A stretch of 64,000 nucleotides of DNA, from positions 1 through 64,000 of the forward strand of contig WYBE01000064.1 of the NCBI GenBank assembly GCA_011526045.1, in the 5' to 3' direction. Below, piece by piece: positions 52,856-61,732 of this stretch. The notes below the pieces were generated by a model. That model had not been told where the DNA came from. It searched no databases and worked only from the letters and a program-made list of their open reading frames with translations. The stretch is from Nevskiales bacterium (GTDB lineage: Bacteria > Pseudomonadota > Gammaproteobacteria > Steroidobacterales > GCA-2729495). Numbering within the stretch: position 1 is the stretch's first letter; each line of letters opens with the position of its first letter. The position numbers were made by a program, and so were the translations under genes.

Positions 52856-53095
52856 TCAGTTACCTTCCTCTTCGTCATCGGAACCGACGCGTACATTGCG
52901 AGCCGGCACCACCGTGGAGATTGCGTGCTTGTACACCATCTGGCTGACGCTGTTCTTCAGCAGTACCACGAACTGATCGAACGACTCTATGGTTCCCTGC
53001 AGCTTGATGCCGTTTACCAGGTAGATGGATACCGGAATCTTTTCCTTGCGCAAGGCATTGAGGAACGGATCCTGCAGAACCTGCCCCTTGGACAT
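52856..53095 (-). CDS. hfq: RNA chaperone Hfq
   Basis: Hexameric Sm-like protein that pairs small RNAs with mRNAs. From [34 protein letters not shown] it is 79 residues. The Sm2 motif [10 protein letters not shown] and the proximal-face residues are intact, and the tail is short and acidic (GSDDEEEGN). The start has GGGAG 6 bp upstream. The same frame is open for 44 codons further and includes an ATG at 53182 and a Lys/Glu-rich stretch, noted as an alternative longer form. It lies 107 bp after miaA. Confidence 0.96.
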   Translation of the reverse strand: MSKGQVLQDPFLNALRKEKIPVSIYLVNGIKLQGTIESFDQFVVLLKNSVSQMVYKHAISTVVPARNVRVGSDDEEEGN

Positions 53096-53202
53096 TCTGG
53101 TCTCCCGCTGCTGTTCTTGTTTTTCGGTTTTTTCCGCCTTCTCGGCGGACGCGGACTTGGAAGGAAGAGAAAGTCTGCTCATACCCCGTGTTCCCGGCAG
53201 AT

Positions 53203-54207
53203 TTATGGCGCGTCCATCATATTGCATCGCAGGGTCTGACGCGACACCCCCGAACGGGTCAGGAGTCCGGCTATCCGCGCAGCAGCATCATCGGCGGGTA
53301 CCGCCAAGTCGAGGTTGGCCGACTCCGCCCGCATCCACGTGAGTTGACGCTTCGCCAACCGACGCGTCGCGACCGCGGCCTGGCGCCCGGCCTCCGCGAG
53401 ATCCGACTCGCCGGCGAGATGTTGCCACAGCTGCCGATAGCCGACGGCACGCATCGCGGGGCGGTCGCACGACATAAGTGCCAGCCCGCGCAGCGTCCGC
53501 ACTTCATCCAGGAAACCCGCCTGCAGCATCGCATGCAGCCGCTCATCGAGAGCCCGGTACAGTTGCGCGCGGTCTGCCGGCCAGAGGGCGATACGCAGAA
53601 AACGCACGCCGGTCGTCCGCCCGGCCACAGCCTGCAGCGTCGAGATCGGGCGGCCCGTGAGGCGAAAGACCTCAAGTGCACGCCCGATCCGCTGGCGATC
53701 CGATGGATTGATGCGGCCGGCGGCCTGCGGGTCGATGCGGGCAAGTTCCTCGTGCAGCGCCTTCCAGCCTTGCCGGCCGGCCGTGTCGGCGATCTCCCGC
53801 CGTGTCGCCGGGTCGGCTTGCGGCAATGGCGCGAGGCCGCGCCACAACGCGCGAAAGTACAGCATCGTTCCGCCGACCAGCAGCGGCAACCGACCGCGTC
53901 CGCAGATCTCCGGAATCAGGCGCAGCGCATCCGCGCGAAACTCCCCTGCCGAATACGCCTCCCACGGATCGCGTATGTCGACAAGATGGTGAGGAACCGC
54001 TGCACGCTCGCGCGGACCGGGCTTCGCAGTCCCGACATCCATGTGCCGGTAGACCATGGCCGAGTCCACCCCGATGATCTCGACCGGCAACTGCGCGGCC
54101 AGACTCAGTGCCAGAGCGGTCTTCCCAACCCCGGTCGGCCCATAGAGACAGACCGCCAGAGGCCCGGCCTCCTGCGCCGTGTCTTCGGGCGTCCGCTCAG
54201 CGTCCAC
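53203..54207 (-). CDS. miaA: tRNA dimethylallyltransferase
   Basis: Adds a dimethylallyl group to A37 of tRNAs reading UNN codons. It is 334 residues. [14 protein letters not shown] is the P-loop, [17 protein letters not shown] and [18 protein letters not shown] follow, and [18 protein letters not shown] and [12 protein letters not shown] are typical. GTG 54207 overlaps the mutL stop by 11 bp. Within mutL-miaA-hfq this is the standard order. Confidence 0.95.
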   Translation of the reverse strand: MDAERTPEDTAQEAGPLAVCLYGPTGVGKTALALSLAAQLPVEIIGVDSAMVYRHMDVGTAKPGPRERAAVPHHLVDIRDPWEAYSAGEFRADALRLIPEICGRGRLPLLVGGTMLYFRALWRGLAPLPQADPATRREIADTAGRQGWKALHEELARIDPQAAGRINPSDRQRIGRALEVFRLTGRPISTLQAVAGRTTGVRFLRIALWPADRAQLYRALDERLHAMLQAGFLDEVRTLRGLALMSCDRPAMRAVGYRQLWQHLAGESDLAEAGRQAAVATRRLAKRQLTWMRAESANLDLAVPADDAAARIAGLLTRSGVSRQTLRCNMMDAP

Positions 54208-55945
54208 GCAAAAACAGCCGGTCGAGATCCTGCAATGACAGCCGTGTCCAGGTCGGCCGTCCATGGCTGCACTGGTCAGAGCGCTGCGTCGCCTCCATCG
54301 CGCGCAGCAACGCGTTCATCTCCGGCACCGTCAGTTGCCGGTTCGCCCTGACCGCGGCATGGCAGGCCACCGTCGACAGCACCGCGTCCACCGCGTGTTC
54401 GAGTCGCCGGCTCGAGTCCTGCTCGGACCAGTCAGAAAGAATGTCGCGTAGCAGTTTTCCGAGGTCACTCCCGTGCAGCATGGCGGGGACGGCCCGCAGC
54501 AGGACCCGGTCGGCACCCGCACACTCGACACTCAAACCGAGGGACGCGAGCGTCGCACCGTGCTGCTCGACCAGCTGCGCTTGCGCCTGCGTGACCTGCA
54601 CGGACTCGGGGAGCAACAGCGGCTGGGACGGAACGCCACCCTCTCGCAACTGCGCTTTCAGCCGTTCGTAGGTCACCCGTTCGTGCGCGGCATGAGCATC
54701 GACGACGACCAGGCCGTCATGCGCCTGGGCCAGGATGAAAACGCCATGCAACTGCGCCAGGGCGTGCCCGAGCGGGTACGGATCCGGCTCATCCGTCGGC
54801 ACGACATCCGGCCCGCCACCGGCCACCAGTGCCTGGTAGTCGGCGAGCGGGTCTCGCACACCGGCCGCGGCGGCCGGAAACATGGCAGCGGGACGGTATC
54901 CCGGTCCACTCGTATGGCGCTGGCCCGGCGACTGCGCAACGGATCCGGGACGGGTTTCGGCCAGTGCCGCCTCAACGCTCCGGCGCAGGAAATCCCGCAC
55001 CGTGCCGGGGTCGCGAAAACGCACCTCCTGCTTGGCCGGGTGGGCATTCACGTCGACCGCGCCGGGGTCCATCTCCAGGTACAGGACGAATGCCGGAAAT
55101 CGACCGTGGTAGAGCACATCCTGGAATGCAAGCCGCACGGCCTGGGTCACGAGCCGGTCGCGTATGGCACGGCCGTTCAGGAAAAAATGCTGCAGGTCAG
55201 GCTGGCTGCGCGAGAAGGTCGGGCGCGCGATCCAGCCACGCAGTGCCAGCCCCGGCAACTCGCGCTCGACGAAGAGCGCGTGCTCGAGAAACTCCGCGCC
55301 TGCAATCTGCCCCACGCGTTGCTCCTGCTGGTCCCGGCTCGTCGCCGCCGGCAGGTCGAGCACGGTGCGGCGGTTGCTGGTGAAGCGGAACCCCGCCGAG
55401 AACCGGCTCAGCGAGAGTCGCGCCACGATCCCATGCAGGTGCTGCAGTTCAGTACGTTCCGAACGCAGGAAACGCCGCCGGGCCGGCGTATTGAAGAAAA
55501 TGTCCCGGACCTCGATCGTCGTGCCCGGCGGATGCGCCGCGGGAGCCGGCGGCGTCGGATCGCCGCCCTCGCTCGACACGGTGAAGGCGCCGGAGGCACC
55601 TCCGGTCCGCGAGGTCAACCGGAGCCGCGAGACCGATGCAATGCTCGGCAGCGCCTCACCGCGAAAACCCAGCGACCCGATACGGGACAGATCCTCGAGG
55701 CTCTCGATCTTGCTGGTCGCATGGCGGGCCAGCGCGAGACGCAACTCGTCGCGTTCGATGCCGACGCCATCGTCACGGACCCGGATCAGCCGCGTACCGC
55801 CCGCCTCGATCTCCACCTCGACGCGCCTCGCGCCGGCATCGAGGCTGTTTTCTACCAGTTCCTTGACGACCGAAGCGGGCCGCTCGACCACCTCGCCGGC
55901 GGCAATCTGGTTGATCAATTGCGGCGGCAACTCGCGGATCGGCAT
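54197..55945 (-). CDS. mutL: DNA mismatch repair protein MutL
   Basis: Coordinates mismatch repair after MutS. It is 582 residues. The GHKL ATPase is complete (ELVENSLDAGA, RDDGVGIE, GSLGFRGEALPSI). The C-terminal domain carries DAHAAHERVTYE, which fits the endonuclease pattern DQHA-x2-E-x4-E with Gln replaced by Ala, plus ACHAAVRAN and CSHGRP near the end in place of the usual CPHGRP. It therefore looks more like a nicking MutL than the E. coli type. The start is MPIRELPPQLINQIAAGEVVERP. It lies 92 bp after amiB. Confidence 0.96.
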   Translation of the reverse strand: MPIRELPPQLINQIAAGEVVERPASVVKELVENSLDAGARRVEVEIEAGGTRLIRVRDDGVGIERDELRLALARHATSKIESLEDLSRIGSLGFRGEALPSIASVSRLRLTSRTGGASGAFTVSSEGGDPTPPAPAAHPPGTTIEVRDIFFNTPARRRFLRSERTELQHLHGIVARLSLSRFSAGFRFTSNRRTVLDLPAATSRDQQEQRVGQIAGAEFLEHALFVERELPGLALRGWIARPTFSRSQPDLQHFFLNGRAIRDRLVTQAVRLAFQDVLYHGRFPAFVLYLEMDPGAVDVNAHPAKQEVRFRDPGTVRDFLRRSVEAALAETRPGSVAQSPGQRHTSGPGYRPAAMFPAAAAGVRDPLADYQALVAGGGPDVVPTDEPDPYPLGHALAQLHGVFILAQAHDGLVVVDAHAAHERVTYERLKAQLREGGVPSQPLLLPESVQVTQAQAQLVEQHGATLASLGLSVECAGADRVLLRAVPAMLHGSDLGKLLRDILSDWSEQDSSRRLEHAVDAVLSTVACHAAVRANRQLTVPEMNALLRAMEATQRSDQCSHGRPTWTRLSLQDLDRLFLRGR

Positions 55946-56037
55946 GCGCGGATTGTTCCAGAGAGTCGCCGCGCTGTCATGAGCGGGGAAGACGGCGGGA
56001 CTCCGCCGCCGACCGGCGACGGGAGCGTCACTGCAAC

Positions 56038-57618
56038 TCAGCTGTCCCGGGAGGCGGGAATCCGCAGGACCTGTCCGACCACGATACGGTCGCTTTTGAG
56101 CTGGTTGGCATCGCGGATGCGCCGGACGCTGGTGTTGTATCGGCTGGCGATCTCCGCCAGCGATTCCCCGCGCTGCGTCACGTGAGTCACCGCACCGCTT
56201 CGCTGGCGCCGGCTCAACTCGGCCACGAGAGTGCCTGGCGGCGGATTACGGTAGAAGTAATCACGGATGCCGGCGAGGACCGCGCCAGCCAGGCGCTCGC
56301 GGTAGGCGTGGCTGTTCAGGCGTCGTTCCTCGTCGGGGTTGGAAATGTAGGCCGTCTCGATCAGTACCGACGGCACATCCGGCGATTTCAGCACCATGAA
56401 GGGCGCCTGCATCACCCGCGGCTTGCGCACGGTCCCGACCCGCGCCATTTCGGCCAGGATGGAGTCGGCGACTTCGATGCTGGAACCGAGCGAGGCATTC
56501 TGCGACAGGTCAAGCAGCACGGAGGCAAGCGTGCGGTCCTTGATGCCGAGCGATACGCCGCCAATCAGGTCGGCGGCGTTCTCGCGCGCCGCCAGGCGGC
56601 GAGCGGCCTCGTCAGTCGCCCCTTTTTCGTTGAGCACGTAGACCGAGGCGCCGCGCACGCCGCGGTTGTGGACGGCATCGGCGTGAATGGATACGAACAG
56701 GTCGGCTTTGGCGGCGCGCGCCCGTTCCATCCGCTCCCGCAACGGCACGAACTCGTCGCGCTTGCGGGTCAGGACGCCCCTCATGCCGGGCTCCGCGTCA
56801 ATGCGCTCGGCGAGCAGCCGCGAGATCAGCAGGGTGACGTCTTTCTCGCGCACTCCACGCGGTCCGTGCGCGCCGGGATCCTTGCCACCGTGCCCGGCAT
56901 CCACCGCAATGATCAGGTCGCGACCGATCGGCGCTGATTCCCTGGCAACTGCTGGCGCCGCCTCCGCCACGACTCGCCCGGCCTCCACCACAGCCACGGC
57001 TTCCCGCGCGAGCGGGGCGGGCTTGCTGGCAACGGCTTCGGCAGGTGCCACCGCCATCTGCCCTGCTGGCGCGCTGGATTCGACCGCCGGTGGCGCTCCT
57101 GCGGATTGGCCCGCCACGTGCGGCTCCGGCATCGCCGCCAGCGGCGTCGCAGGTGCCGTCATTTCCGCGGCCGGCACCAGTGCACTGATCACGGGCGGCG
57201 CCGGAACGGCAGGCCGCCGTGCCGTCGCGAGATCAATCGTAATCTCGGTAGCTGCGGCCCCGCTCGCCTGGCGCATGACGCCCTGCGGCTCGGCCCGTGC
57301 CGACAGGTCGAGTACCACCCGGACCGAACCGTCGGGCCGATTGGCGACCCGCAGCTGACGAATGACGCCTGCGCCGCCGGGCAACGGCAGCGCCGAAGAA
57401 GCCAGATGCGCCCGCGCGATGTCGAGCACGAGGCGATCGGGATCCGACAGGGTGAACATCTGATAGGGGCGCGGGTCGCTCAGGAGCAGCGTCAGGCGGG
57501 TCTCGGCACCAGCCCCATCGATCCGCAGCTGCTCGACACGGGCGGCCGCCGCATGAGCGACATCGACGCCCAAGAGCACGACCAAAACCCCCAGCCATTG
57601 CCGGACTTGCCGCATCAC
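56038..57618 (-). CDS. amiB: N-acetylmuramoyl-L-alanine amidase AmiB with AMIN and LysM domains
   Basis: Periplasmic amidase that splits septal peptidoglycan at division. It is 526 residues. The signal peptide ends about residue 24 (VDVAHAAAA). An AMIN domain runs about 27-130, then a long Ala/Pro-rich linker to about 230. The zinc Amidase_3 domain spans about 230-450 (IAVDAGHGGKDPGAHGPRG, FVSIHADAV, SVLIETAYISNPDEERRL), and one LysM ends the protein (THVTQRGESLAEIASRYNTSVRRIRDANQL). The tsaE-amiB-mutL context is that of E. coli AmiB. Confidence 0.94.
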   Translation of the reverse strand: MMRQVRQWLGVLVVLLGVDVAHAAAARVEQLRIDGAGAETRLTLLLSDPRPYQMFTLSDPDRLVLDIARAHLASSALPLPGGAGVIRQLRVANRPDGSVRVVLDLSARAEPQGVMRQASGAAATEITIDLATARRPAVPAPPVISALVPAAEMTAPATPLAAMPEPHVAGQSAGAPPAVESSAPAGQMAVAPAEAVASKPAPLAREAVAVVEAGRVVAEAAPAVARESAPIGRDLIIAVDAGHGGKDPGAHGPRGVREKDVTLLISRLLAERIDAEPGMRGVLTRKRDEFVPLRERMERARAAKADLFVSIHADAVHNRGVRGASVYVLNEKGATDEAARRLAARENAADLIGGVSLGIKDRTLASVLLDLSQNASLGSSIEVADSILAEMARVGTVRKPRVMQAPFMVLKSPDVPSVLIETAYISNPDEERRLNSHAYRERLAGAVLAGIRDYFYRNPPPGTLVAELSRRQRSGAVTHVTQRGESLAEIASRYNTSVRRIRDANQLKSDRIVVGQVLRIPASRDS

Positions 57619-57641
57619 CTACCCCACGATCCGCAGGGAGA

Positions 57642-57647
57642 AGTATA
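57642..57647 (-). promoter_or_regulatory. Candidate -10 element of amiB
   Basis: TATACT (five of six consensus matches) on the minus strand, 24 bp before the amiB start. The best -35 (TTTCAA) is weak. It lies in a 153-bp AT-rich gap (57619-57771) that also holds the inverted repeat GCTTAC/GTAAGC (within about 57715-57745) of unknown role. Confidence 0.45.
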
Positions 57648-57771
57648 GCGGGCACGAACCGGTTTGAAAGGGGGTTTCCCTAATATCTTTAGATGGATAG
57701 AAGTTTTTTATCGAGCCTTAGCTTACAGAGATCCGGTAAGCCGAGGACTCTAAATACATGTCGTTGGATGC

Positions 57772-58245
57772 CTACGCGGCGTGGGCCAGCACCGAACGGC
57801 CGATTTCCGAAGTACCCAGCCGCTGGAGCAAGCGGCCGTCAGCGGCGATCTCCAGGCACAGACGGATATCGGCTAGCGGCAGTTCGCCGGCACCGCGCTC
57901 CGGCCACTCGATGAGCGCCACCGAGCCTGGCCCCAGCTGATCGGCGAGTCCGAGCCCGTCCACTTCGGCCGGCGCCCGGATCCGGTACAGGTCGATGTGA
58001 CAGACGCGAAAACCCGCCACCTCGTAGGGCTCGATCAGGGTATAGGTCGGGCTGGGAACCCGGCCGCGGTGCCCGAGAGCCCTGAGAAAACCCCGCACCA
58101 GAGTCGTCTTGCCGGCGCCGAGATCCCCTTCCAGAAAGACGATCAACTCGCGCGGCCGCACGGCGAGCAATGCAGCGCCGAGGCGTCGCCCCTGTTCCTC
58201 GGTGGCGCTGGCATCGGCGAGGATCAGGCAGTCGGATTCAGCCAT
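57772..58245 (-). CDS. tsaE: tRNA threonylcarbamoyladenosine biosynthesis ATPase TsaE
   Basis: ATPase of the TsaBDE complex that makes t6A37 in tRNAs. It is 157 residues. Walker A is EGDLGAGKTTLVRGFLRALG, SPTYTLIEPYE is the switch I region, and HIDLYRI with IEWPERG are typical. Its start lies 22 bp inside the nnrDE end, so the two are coupled. It is followed by the 153-bp gap before amiB. Confidence 0.95.
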   Translation of the reverse strand: MAESDCLILADASATEEQGRRLGAALLAVRPRELIVFLEGDLGAGKTTLVRGFLRALGHRGRVPSPTYTLIEPYEVAGFRVCHIDLYRIRAPAEVDGLGLADQLGPGSVALIEWPERGAGELPLADIRLCLEIAADGRLLQRLGTSEIGRSVLAHAA

Positions 58246-59717
58246 GGGCGTAGTCGCGCCAGCAGATCGCCGGCCAGCAGGCCGCGCTCGCCCGCGGCGC
58301 GTGCAACATCGTCCCCGGCCCTGGCATGCACGAATGCCGCACAGGCCGCAGCCTGCAGCAGGCCGGGCGCCCGATGCTGCGCCGTGATGCCGGCAACCAG
58401 GCCGGTGAGCACATCACCCATGCCCGCCGACGCCATCCCGGGATTGCCGCCATCGATGACGTAGGGCAGTTCACCCGGCTGACCAACGAGTGTGCAGCGA
58501 CCCTTCAGCAGGCACACCCCGCCGAATCGTGCGCCGAGATCGGCGAGCGCCTGCAGACGGTCCGATTGGATGGTCGAGGTCTGGCCACGCAACAACCGCG
58601 CCGCCTCACCGGGGTGCGGCGTCAGGATCCATCCCGGCCGCAGGCCGGGTTGCCCGGCGAGCAGGTTCAGCGCATCGGCATCCATGACCAGCGGTTGATC
58701 GATCGCGATGACCCGCGCGAACAAACCTCGGGCCCACTCGTCCTGCCCGAGTCCCGGACCGATGGCGACCACGCTCGCCCGTGCCAGCAACGGCTCGAGA
58801 TCGGCCGGATCGCGCACACCGCGGCACATCAGTTCCGGCCGCGATCCGGCGATGATTGCCGCGTGCTCCGCCCGGGTCGCGATGCTGACCAGGCCGGCGC
58901 CGGCACGCAGCGCCGCTTCGCCGGCCAGTCGCACGGCACCTGGCATGCCCTCGTTGCCGCCGATGACGAGCACATGCCCGAAATCGCCCTTGTGCGCGGT
59001 GCGCGCGCGCCGTGGCAGGACGCGTGCACAATCCTCGTCCTCGAACAGGCGCAGCGCCGGTGGCACATGACTGACCCGCTCGAGCGGCACTCCCAGGTCG
59101 GCAAACTCCACTTCGCCCGTGTACTCAGGGCCGGCGCCGAGATAAAGCCCCTGCTTGCGGCCGATGAACGTCACGGTGAGTGCGGCGCGGACCGCCGCCC
59201 CAAGGACGCGGCCGGTGCGGGCACACAGCCCGCTCGGAACATCCACCGCCAGGACCGGTGCACTGGCCGTGTGCATGCACTCGACGGCGTGCAGGTACGG
59301 GCCCTCCAGGGTCCGACCGAGGCCGGTACCGAGCAAGGCATCGATCACCAGTTCCGCGTCGCCGAGCAAATTCGCGGTGAACTGCACGATCTCGCCGCCG
59401 GCGCCCGCAAAATCGCGCCAGGCCCGAGCGGCATCGCCCTGCAGGCGTCGCGGGTCCGACAAGGCCGCCACGGTGACGGCAAGGCCGGCCGCAAGCGCAA
59501 GACGCGCGACGACGTAGCCATCGCCGGCGTTGTTTCCCGCGCCACAAAGAACCAGCCAGCGGTGTGCCTGCGGAAAACGTGCCCGGCCGAGAGCGAACAC
59601 CGCGCGCCCGGCGCGGCTCATCAGCTCATAGCCCGGAATGCCGAGATCCTCGATGGCGATGCGATCGATCTCGCGCACCTGCTCGGGCGTATAGATGAAG
59701 CTGGATTGACGCGCCAT
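58224..59717 (-). CDS. nnr: Bifunctional NAD(P)HX epimerase / ADP-dependent NAD(P)HX dehydratase
   Basis: Repairs hydrated NADH and NADPH. The N-terminal YjeF_N epimerase domain (about residues 1-215) has LCGAGNNAGDGYVVARL and a catalytic DALLGTGLGR. The C-terminal ribokinase-like dehydratase domain (about 225-495) has KGDFGHVLVIGGNEGMPGA and GNPGMASAGMGDVLTG. It is 497 residues from MARQSSFIYTPEQ. Its start lies back-to-back with the queG region, and tsaE overlaps its end. Confidence 0.94.
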   Translation of the reverse strand: MARQSSFIYTPEQVREIDRIAIEDLGIPGYELMSRAGRAVFALGRARFPQAHRWLVLCGAGNNAGDGYVVARLALAAGLAVTVAALSDPRRLQGDAARAWRDFAGAGGEIVQFTANLLGDAELVIDALLGTGLGRTLEGPYLHAVECMHTASAPVLAVDVPSGLCARTGRVLGAAVRAALTVTFIGRKQGLYLGAGPEYTGEVEFADLGVPLERVSHVPPALRLFEDEDCARVLPRRARTAHKGDFGHVLVIGGNEGMPGAVRLAGEAALRAGAGLVSIATRAEHAAIIAGSRPELMCRGVRDPADLEPLLARASVVAIGPGLGQDEWARGLFARVIAIDQPLVMDADALNLLAGQPGLRPGWILTPHPGEAARLLRGQTSTIQSDRLQALADLGARFGGVCLLKGRCTLVGQPGELPYVIDGGNPGMASAGMGDVLTGLVAGITAQHRAPGLLQAAACAAFVHARAGDDVARAAGERGLLAGDLLARLRPWLNPTA

Positions 59718-59763
59718 GCGGCCGATTATACTGACCGGCCCCAATCAACCCACGCGAGGCACC

Positions 59764-60828
59764 GTGGACGCTCTGGCCGCAGCGAACCTGGCCGAACGCA
59801 TCCGGCACTGGGGTCAAGAACTCGGTTTCCAGCAACTCGGTATCGCCCGGCCGGATCTCTCGACGGCCAGCGCAAGGCTGCGTGCGTGGCTCGCGCAGGA
59901 TTATCACGGCGACATGCAGTGGCTGGCGTCGCGAGCCGCGTTGCGCGAACAACCGGCCGATCTCGTCCCGGGAACCATCCGGGTCATTTCCGCGCGCATG
60001 GACTACTGGCGCGATGACGCCTATCCGGCCGAGCGCCTGGGCACGGAAGGCGCGCGGGCCTGGATATCGCGCTACGCGCTCGGTCGCGACTACCACAAGC
60101 TCGTGCGCTCGCGACTGAAACGACTGGCCGAGCGCATCGACGCCGGCGCAGGCGGCTGCGGTTACCGCGTCTTCGTCGATAGCGCCCCGGTCATGGAAAA
60201 GCCGCTTGCCCAGCAGGCCGGCCTCGGCTGGATCGGCAAGCACACCAACCTCATCAACCGGAATGCCGGATCCTGGTTCTTTCTCGGCGAGATCTTCACC
60301 GACCTCCCGCTGCCGGTCGATCCGCCGGCCGCCGACCACTGCGGCAGTTGTCAGCGCTGCATCGAAGTCTGCCCGACCGGCGCAATCGTGGCGCCGTACG
60401 TGCTCGACGCAAGGCGTTGCATCTCCTACCTGACCATCGAGAATCGCGGTCCGATTCCCGAGCCACTGCGTGCAGCCATCGGCAACCGCGTGTTCGGCTG
60501 CGACGATTGCCAGCTCCATTGCCCGTGGAACAAATTCGCGCGCCCCTCGCCCGAAGGCGATTTCGCGCCACGCCATCGGCTGGACCGTGAGGCTTTGGCG
60601 CGGCTATTCCTCTGGGGCGAGGACGAGTGGCGACACCGGACCGAAGGCAGCGCGCTGCGCCGTGCCGGCTACCCGGGCTGGCTGCGCAATCTCGCGGTCG
60701 CCCTGGGCAATGCGCCCTCCGACGCCGAAGTACGCGCCGCGCTCGAAGCGCGGGAACAGCATCCGGATGAGATGGTGCGCGAACACGTCCGATGGGCGCT
60801 GGCGCGTCACCGCGAGCGGGACTCTTAA
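59764..60828 (+). CDS. queG: Epoxyqueuosine reductase QueG
   Basis: Cobalamin-dependent last step of queuosine synthesis in tRNA. It is 354 residues. PGTIRVISARMDYW, ISRYALGRDYHKLVRSRLKRL and FVDSAPVMEKPLAQQAGLGWIGKHTN surround the active site. Two [4Fe-4S] motifs follow (CGSCQRCIEVCPTGAI and CDDCQLHCPWNKF). GTG 59764 matches the E. coli length. An in-frame ATG at 59716 would overlap the nnrDE start as a CATG palindrome. The 18-bp gap to panC is convergent. Confidence 0.95.
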   Translation: MDALAAANLAERIRHWGQELGFQQLGIARPDLSTASARLRAWLAQDYHGDMQWLASRAALREQPADLVPGTIRVISARMDYWRDDAYPAERLGTEGARAWISRYALGRDYHKLVRSRLKRLAERIDAGAGGCGYRVFVDSAPVMEKPLAQQAGLGWIGKHTNLINRNAGSWFFLGEIFTDLPLPVDPPAADHCGSCQRCIEVCPTGAIVAPYVLDARRCISYLTIENRGPIPEPLRAAIGNRVFGCDDCQLHCPWNKFARPSPEGDFAPRHRLDREALARLFLWGEDEWRHRTEGSALRRAGYPGWLRNLAVALGNAPSDAEVRAALEAREQHPDEMVREHVRWALARHRERDS

Positions 60829-60846
60829 GGCGACCGGCGCAGCCAC

Positions 60847-61698
60847 TCAGCGCAGCGTCACGGCGACGTTGTCGATCAGCCGGGCGCGGCCCAGCCACGC
60901 CGCGGCGAGCACCCGCAGCCGGCTTGATTCGGCGGTGGGGCGGCCAAGCATGCGCGCATCGCGCACCGCAACGTAATCGGGCCGGAAACCCGCCCGCCCG
61001 AGTTCGCGCACCGCCGCGCGCTCGACGGCGCGAAAATTTCGGTCACCGGCCTGCAGGCGCTCCCGACAGGCGCGCAACGTGCGGAACAGTTCCGGAGCGA
61101 GCCGTCGCTCCGCCTCGCTCAGGTAGTGATTGCGCGAACTCATCGCCAGTCCGTCGGGCTCGCGCACGGTTCGGCCGGCAACGATGCGCACGGGTACATG
61201 CAGGTCGGCGACCATGTGTCGCACGATGACCAGTTGCTGATAGTCCTTCTCGCCGAACACGGCGATGTCCGGACCGACGATGTTCAGCAGCCGCAGCACG
61301 ACGGCGACGACACCATCGAAATGCACCGGACGGAAAGCGCCGCAAAGCTCCTGCGCCAGGCCCGGAACCGACACGAGCGTGTCCGCCGGGATACCGCCAG
61401 GATAGACGGCGCCGACCGCCGGCGCGAAAACCGCGTCCACCGCGGCGGCCCGCAGCGCACGCCGATCGGCAGCGAGCGTGCGCGGATACTTCTCGAAATC
61501 CTCGCCCGGGCCGAACTGGACGGGATTGACGAAGATGCTGGCCACGACGCGCTGCGCGTGGCGCCGGGCCAGTCGCATGAGGCTCATGTGGCCCGCATGC
61601 AGGTTGCCCAGGGTGGGCACGAGCGCAACCCGCTCACCCGCGGCCGTCCATCGGGCTACGGCGCGCCGCACCGAACCAACCTCATGCAGAGTGATCAC
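60847..61698 (-). CDS. panC: Pantothenate synthetase
   Basis: Joins pantoate and beta-alanine with ATP. It is 283 residues. LVPTLGNLHAGHMSLMRLA includes the HxGH motif, here HAGH, and the neighbouring position is N where many homologues have A. VASIFVNPVQFGPGEDFEKYPRT, FGEKDYQQLVIVRHMV and SSRNHYLSEAER follow. It lies 34 bp after panB in the usual panB-panC order. Confidence 0.96.
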   Translation of the reverse strand: MITLHEVGSVRRAVARWTAAGERVALVPTLGNLHAGHMSLMRLARRHAQRVVASIFVNPVQFGPGEDFEKYPRTLAADRRALRAAAVDAVFAPAVGAVYPGGIPADTLVSVPGLAQELCGAFRPVHFDGVVAVVLRLLNIVGPDIAVFGEKDYQQLVIVRHMVADLHVPVRIVAGRTVREPDGLAMSSRNHYLSEAERRLAPELFRTLRACRERLQAGDRNFRAVERAAVRELGRAGFRPDYVAVRDARMLGRPTAESSRLRVLAAAWLGRARLIDNVAVTLR

Positions 61699-61732
61699 AA
61701 GGCTCGCCGTCGAGAAAAATGTCGTGCACGGG

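Noticed and set aside
54473-56185. 570-codon plus-strand frame opposite mutL
   Set aside because: mutL is unmistakable on the minus strand; this is its antisense frame.
57693-57914. Small plus-strand protein in the amiB-tsaE gap
   Set aside because: No ribosome site, runs antisense into tsaE, and no family resemblance.
58326-60017. 563-codon plus-strand frame opposite nnrDE running into queG
   Set aside because: Antisense of the NAD(P)HX repair enzyme and in the wrong frame for queG.
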